Shown here piece by piece: positions 59,406-64,000 of a stretch of DNA of 64,000 bases. The stretch is from Serratia ficaria (lineage in GTDB: Bacteria > Pseudomonadota > Gammaproteobacteria > Enterobacterales > Enterobacteriaceae), in NCBI RefSeq assembly GCF_900187015.1, contig NZ_LT906479.1, positions 5,145,974-5,209,973 of the forward strand. Reading direction: 5' to 3'. A program made the translations under genes and the position numbers. The stretch's first letter is position 1, and each line of letters starts with the position of its first letter. The notes beneath the pieces were generated by a model. That model searched no databases. It was not told the origin of the DNA and worked only from the letters and a program-made list of their open reading frames with translations.

Positions 59406-59433
59406 TTATTTACCGATGCAGAAGCTGGAGAAA
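59406..59433. other. Right attachment site repeat (attR), inside the end of mnmE
   Basis: The 28-bp repeat equals the last nine and a third codons of mnmE, including its TAA. Because the repeat restores the coding end, insertion leaves MnmE intact. Confidence 0.92.
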
Positions 59434-60770
59434 ATGCGCCCCAGCAGATCGTCGGAGGTGAATTCGCCGGTGATTTCGCTCAGCGCCTGCTGCGCCAGCC
59501 GCAGCTCTTCGGCCAGCAGCTCGCCCGCGTAAGCGCTTACTAACTGTTCTTTGCCCTGTACCAGATGCTGTGCCGCCTGTTCCAGCGCCTGCAGGTGGCG
59601 GCGGCGCGCCAGGAAGCCGCCCTCCATGTTGCTGGTGAAGCCCATGCTCTGCTTCAGGTGGTCGCGCAACAGGTCGATGCCTTCGCCGGTGCGCGCCGAC
59701 AGGCGAATAAGTGAGTGGCCATTCACTTCCGTCATGCCCAGCGTCTCGCCGGTGATGTCGGCCTTATTGCGCACCACGGTGATCGGCAAGCGCTGCGGCA
59801 GCCGCGCCATAAACTCCGGCCAGATCTCCGCCGGCTCGGTGGCGGCGGTGGTGGTGCCGTCGACCATAAACAGCACTCTGTCGGCCTGTTCGATCTCGTT
59901 CCAGGCGCGTTCGATGCCGATACGCTCAACTTCGTCGCTGGCGTCGCGCAGGCCGGCGGTGTCGATAATGTGCAGCGGCATGCCGTCGATATGAATATGT
60001 TCGCGCAGCACGTCGCGGGTAGTACCGGCGATATCGGTGACAATCGCCGCCTCTCGGCCGGCTAACGCATTGAGCAGGCTTGATTTTCCGGCGTTCGGTC
60101 GCCCGGCGATCACCACTTTCATGCCTTCGCGCAGCAGGCTGCCCTGGCGCGCTTCGCCGCGCACGCTGTCCAGATCGGCCATCACGCCGTTGAGCTGCGC
60201 CTCGATTTTACCGTCCGACAGGAAGTCGATTTCCTCGTCCGGGAAGTCGATCGCAGCCTCCACATAGATTCGCAGGTGAGTAAGTGCTTCCACAAGCTGG
60301 TGGATACGGGTGGAAAATGCCCCCTGCAGCGAGTTCATCGCCGAGCGCGCCGCCTGCTCGGAGCTGGCGTCGATCAGATCGGCTATTGCCTCCGCCTGCG
60401 CCAGATCGAGCTTGTCGTTGAGGAAGGCGCGCTCGGAGAACTCGCCGGGCCGCGCGATGCGCACGCCGGGCAACGCCAGCACGCGCTTCAACAGCAGATC
60501 GAGGATCACCGGCCCGCCGTGGCCCTGCAGCTCCAGCACGTCTTCGCCGGTAAACGAATTCGGGCCCGGGAACCACAGCGCGATGCCCTGATCGAGCGTG
60601 GCGCCCGCGGCGTCGCGGAACGGCAGATAGTCCGCGTAGCGCGGCTTCGGCAGCTTGCCGAGCAGCGCCTGAGCGACGTCTTTGGCGCCGTGGCCGGAAA
60701 TGCGCAAAATGCCGACCCCGCCGCGTCCCGGCGGGGTGGCTTGGGCTACGATGGTATCGGTAGTGCTCAT
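59406..60770 (-). CDS. mnmE: tRNA uridine-5-carboxymethylaminomethyl modification GTPase MnmE (TrmE)
   Basis: This 454-residue protein has the N-terminal tetrahydrofolate-binding domain ([22 protein letters not shown]), a helical domain and an inserted GTPase with G1 [10 protein letters not shown]3 DTAG and G4 NKAD. The C-terminal FCIGK with the essential Cys is intact because the island's att repeat recreates it. It forms a complex with MnmG. I chose the ATG at 60768–60770, as in E. coli; ten more residues upstream are open but not conserved. Confidence 0.96.
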   Translation of the reverse strand: MSTTDTIVAQATPPGRGGVGILRISGHGAKDVAQALLGKLPKPRYADYLPFRDAAGATLDQGIALWFPGPNSFTGEDVLELQGHGGPVILDLLLKRVLALPGVRIARPGEFSERAFLNDKLDLAQAEAIADLIDASSEQAARSAMNSLQGAFSTRIHQLVEALTHLRIYVEAAIDFPDEEIDFLSDGKIEAQLNGVMADLDSVRGEARQGSLLREGMKVVIAGRPNAGKSSLLNALAGREAAIVTDIAGTTRDVLREHIHIDGMPLHIIDTAGLRDASDEVERIGIERAWNEIEQADRVLFMVDGTTTAATEPAEIWPEFMARLPQRLPITVVRNKADITGETLGMTEVNGHSLIRLSARTGEGIDLLRDHLKQSMGFTSNMEGGFLARRRHLQALEQAAQHLVQGKEQLVSAYAGELLAEELRLAQQALSEITGEFTSDDLLGRIFSSFCIGK

Positions 60771-60796
60771 AACGGTTCTCTCTGACGATTCAATAT

Positions 60797-60822
60797 GCAA
60801 AAAGGCGGTCTAATGACCGCCT
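60797..60822 (-). terminator. Terminator of the rpmH–yidC operon
   Basis: AGGCGGTC/GACCGCCT (60803–60810 with 60815–60822) forms an 8-bp stem that on the minus strand is followed by TTTTTGC. It lies about 48 bp past the yidC stop and just before mnmE. Confidence 0.85.
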
Positions 60823-60869
60823 CTTGGTGTTACTGCAAGGGTCCGGCGCGCCGAACCCCTACAATACGC

Positions 60870-62507
60870 TTAGGTTTTTTTCTTGTCGCGGCTGTGCAGG
60901 CCACGTTTTTCCAGGCCGCGATAGATCAGCTGCTGCTGGAGGATGGTCACCAGGTTACTGACGATGTAGTACAGCACCAGACCGGACGGGAACCACAGGA
61001 AGAACACGGTGAAGATCACCGGCATGAAGGTCATGATTTTCTGCTGCATCGGGTCAGTCACGGTGGTCGGCGACATCTTCTGGATGAAGAACATCGTCAC
61101 GCCCATCAGGATTGGCAGGATGTAGTACGGGTCCTGCGCCGACAGGTCGTGGATCCACAGGGCGAACGGCGCATGGCGCAGCTCGACCGAGCCCATCAGC
61201 ATGTAGTACAGCGCCAGGAAGATGGGCATCTGAATGATCAGCGGCAGGCAGCCGCCCAGCGGGTTCACTTTCTCCGACTTGTACAGCGCCATCATTTCCT
61301 GGCTCATGCGCTGTTTGTCGTCACCGATACGCTCGCGCATCGCCTGCAATTTTGGCTGCAGCATGCGCATTTTCGCCATCGAGGTGTACTGCGCCTTGGT
61401 CAGCGGGTACATGATGCCGCGCACGATGAAGGTGATGATGATGATGGAGAAGCCCCAGTTACCGATAAAGCCGTGGATGAACTTCAACAGTTTGAACAGC
61501 GGCTGGGAGATGAACCACAGCCAACCGTAGTCCACGGTCAGGTCCAGATGCGGCGCCAGCTGGGCCATCTGATCCTGCAGCTCCGGGCCGACCCACAGGG
61601 TGGCGTTCAGCTGCTGCTGCGCGCCGGGCTGCACCACGACCGGCGTAGATTTGAAGCCGATGGTGGACAGGTTGTCGCCCGGTTTGGCGGTGTAGAAGGT
61701 GTTGCTGCCCTGAGTCGCCGGCACCCATGCGGTGGCGAAATACTGTTGCAGCATGGCAACCCAACCGCCCTGAGTGGTGACGTTCAGGTTTTCGTCCTTG
61801 TCGAACGCATACTTCTGGTATTTGTCTTCGCTGGAAGAGTACGCCGCGCCGCGGAAGGTGTGCAGGGCGAAGTTGTTGCTGCCGGTGTCGCGGTGCTTAG
61901 GCAGCTCGGTGGTCTGCTTCAGCTGGCCGAACAGGGTCAGTTCCAGCGGAGTGGCGCTCTTGTTGTCGATGCTGTAATCAACGGCGACCGCGTAATGGTT
62001 GCGCTTGAGCACGAAAGTCTTGGTGTAGGTTGCGCCGTCTTTACCGGTGAAGGTCAGCGGAATGCGCAGCTCGTCCTGGCCTTCCGGCAGGGTGTAGCTG
62101 TCCTGCGCCGCCTGGAACAGAGGACGTTCGCCGTTTGCCGGGTTATCCGGGCCGTTTCTGCCGGTCAGGCCGCTTTGCGCCTGATAGACAAATGACGGGG
62201 TGGTTTCCAGCAGCTGGAATGGAGTCGATGAACCCAGGGTATCCGGGTAGGCCAACAGTTTGGCCTGCTCGATATCGCCACCACGGGTGTTGATGGTCAG
62301 CGACAGCACGTCGGTGTTAACGGTAATCAGTTTACCCTGGCCACTGGCTGGCACAGCCTGGCTGGCGGCATCACCGGTAGCGGCGTTCGAAGTCTGTTGC
62401 GTGGTCTGTGCGGCCGGCTGCGGAGCGTTGTCCGTTTGCCATGCCTGCCAGATCATGAAAGACACGAACAGCAGAGCGATGAGGAGAAGATTGCGTTGCG
62501 AATCCAT
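60870..62507 (-). CDS. yidC: Membrane protein insertase YidC
   Basis: This 545-residue insertase has an N-terminal membrane anchor (residues ~5–22), a large periplasmic domain (to ~350) and five C-terminal membrane helices of the Oxa1/Alb3 core, including [20 protein letters not shown] with the conserved Arg in the hydrophilic groove. It inserts proteins such as subunit c of ATP synthase with or without SecYEG. It is two bases downstream of yidD. Confidence 0.97.
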   Translation of the reverse strand: MDSQRNLLLIALLFVSFMIWQAWQTDNAPQPAAQTTQQTSNAATGDAASQAVPASGQGKLITVNTDVLSLTINTRGGDIEQAKLLAYPDTLGSSTPFQLLETTPSFVYQAQSGLTGRNGPDNPANGERPLFQAAQDSYTLPEGQDELRIPLTFTGKDGATYTKTFVLKRNHYAVAVDYSIDNKSATPLELTLFGQLKQTTELPKHRDTGSNNFALHTFRGAAYSSSEDKYQKYAFDKDENLNVTTQGGWVAMLQQYFATAWVPATQGSNTFYTAKPGDNLSTIGFKSTPVVVQPGAQQQLNATLWVGPELQDQMAQLAPHLDLTVDYGWLWFISQPLFKLLKFIHGFIGNWGFSIIIITFIVRGIMYPLTKAQYTSMAKMRMLQPKLQAMRERIGDDKQRMSQEMMALYKSEKVNPLGGCLPLIIQMPIFLALYYMLMGSVELRHAPFALWIHDLSAQDPYYILPILMGVTMFFIQKMSPTTVTDPMQQKIMTFMPVIFTVFFLWFPSGLVLYYIVSNLVTILQQQLIYRGLEKRGLHSRDKKKT

Positions 62508-62509
62508 CG

Positions 62510-62767
62510 TTAGTGTTCTCTGTTATCGTCGGTTTTCGGCGGCACGGGATCATCGCCACCTGGGTTCAAGGGGTGGCATTTTAATACGCGTTTCAATGCT
62601 AACCAACTGCCTTTTATCATGCCAAACCTGCTTAATGCCTCAATTGCGTAATGAGAGCATGTCGGCTGGAAGCGACAACGAGGCCCAAGCAGCGGACTGA
62701 TGACGAGCTGGTAGGCTCGCACCAGCCCGATCAGGATGCGGGAGCCTGGCGACAGTGGCGACGCCAT
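62510..62767 (-). CDS. yidD: Membrane protein insertion efficiency factor YidD
   Basis: This 85-residue protein has the conserved [15 protein letters not shown] cysteine block and the C-terminal [15 protein letters not shown]. It assists insertion of inner-membrane proteins and sits between rnpA and yidC. Its start overlaps the end of rnpA by 37 bp. Confidence 0.94.
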   Translation of the reverse strand: MASPLSPGSRILIGLVRAYQLVISPLLGPRCRFQPTCSHYAIEALSRFGMIKGSWLALKRVLKCHPLNPGGDDPVPPKTDDNREH

Positions 62768-63090
62768 AATTTTTCCAAAGCTTCCGTCAGCGCGCGGTTA
62801 TCCAAATCCGCTATCCCTTTTTTGGCCACCACGACAAAATCCATCGCCGGTAACTCGTGCTGACGCAGGCGGAAGCTTTCGCGGGTTAGGCGTTTGATCC
62901 GGTTGCGTTCATGCGCGCGTTTGACGTGTTTTTTGGCGACGGTAAGACCGATGCGGGGATGCCCCAGCTGGTTCAGGCGGCCGAGGATGGTGATTTGCGG
63001 CGTGCCAGCCCGTTGTGGCTGCTGGAAGACGAAAGTGAAATGAGTGGGAGTTAACAAACGTAACTCCCTGGGAAAAGCGAGCTTAACCAC
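62731..63090 (-). CDS. rnpA: Ribonuclease P protein component
   Basis: This 119-residue basic protein has the RNR motif [16 protein letters not shown] that contacts RNase P RNA. Together with RnpB it trims tRNA 5' ends. It lies 18 bp after rpmH and overlaps yidD, as in other enterobacteria. Confidence 0.96.
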   Translation of the reverse strand: MVKLAFPRELRLLTPTHFTFVFQQPQRAGTPQITILGRLNQLGHPRIGLTVAKKHVKRAHERNRIKRLTRESFRLRQHELPAMDFVVVAKKGIADLDNRALTEALEKLWRRHCRQAPAS

Positions 63091-63108
63091 TCAGTGGGTT
63101 AGCTTTTA

Positions 63109-63931
<823 letters not shown>

Positions 63932-64000
63932 GTGTCACTTTCGCTTTGGCAGCAGTGTCTTGCCCGATTGCAGGATGAGTTACCTGCCACAGAATTTAGT
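63932..64000 (+). CDS. dnaA: Chromosomal replication initiator DnaA (first 23 codons)
   Basis: Translation starts at GTG (63932), as in E. coli, giving [20 protein letters not shown], the start of DnaA domain I, which binds DnaB helicase and DiaA. The rest lies beyond the window. It is about 36 kb from oriC, the usual enterobacterial separation. Confidence 0.96.
   Translation, partial: MSLSLWQQCLARLQDELPATEFS

Overview
The window is a chromosomal segment around the replication origin of an enterobacterium. Gene order (polA–dsbA–mobAB–rrn–yieP–hsrA–rbs–kup–ravA–viaA–asnA–mioC–oriC–mnmG–atp–glmUS–pst–phoU … mnmE–yidC–rnpA–rpmH–dnaA), high GC coding sequence and close protein similarity to Escherichia/Yersinia/Serratia orthologues point to Serratia, probably close to S. 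marcescens. The genus assignment is an inference from remembered sequences, not a database result.

Layout. 1–6.1 kb: 5' part of polA (minus), yihG, the dsbA–srkA–yihD block and the mobAB operon. 6.1–11.7 kb: a complete minus-strand rRNA operon (16S, tRNA-Glu, 23S, 5S) with two promoters, boxA sites and a terminator. 11.8–19.9 kb: yieP, hsrA and the ribose operon rbsDACBKR with two palindromic operator candidates. 20–27.2 kb: kup, ravA–viaA, asnA/asnC, mioC. 27.25–27.56 kb: oriC, with DnaA boxes, three AT-rich 13-mers and many GATC sites. 27.6–41.8 kb: mnmG–rsmG, the nine-gene ATP synthase operon, glmU–glmS. 41.9–46.7 kb: the phosphate regulon operon pstSCAB–phoU behind a four-repeat Pho box. 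46.8–54.1 kb: an amino-acid ABC transporter without its ATPase, yieH, adeP, a secreted hydrolase-like protein, chrR and yieE. 59.4–64 kb: mnmE, the rpmH–rnpA–yidD–yidC operon (all minus) and the start of dnaA. Three ERIC elements lie at 35.96, 39.6 and 49.97 kb; the first two sit inside the atp and glmUS transcription units.

The accessory part is a 5.1-kb island inserted at the 3' end of mnmE (54277–59433), bounded by a perfect 28-bp direct repeat of the last codons of mnmE. Its backbone is decayed: a chimeric remnant of an STY4528-like island replication protein at the left, and the catalytic C-terminal piece of a tyrosine integrase at the right, fused in frame just behind the mnmE stop codon. 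Between them lies an AT-rich, apparently intact, translationally coupled four-gene operon: an isopenicillin-N-synthase-like Fe(II) oxygenase, a short-chain dehydrogenase, a clavaminate-synthase/asparagine-oxygenase-like Fe(II)/2-oxoglutarate hydroxylase, and an EamA/DMT exporter. I infer a compact pathway that oxidises a free amino acid or similar small molecule in several steps and exports it. I do not recognise it as any described system; it is the best candidate here for something new.
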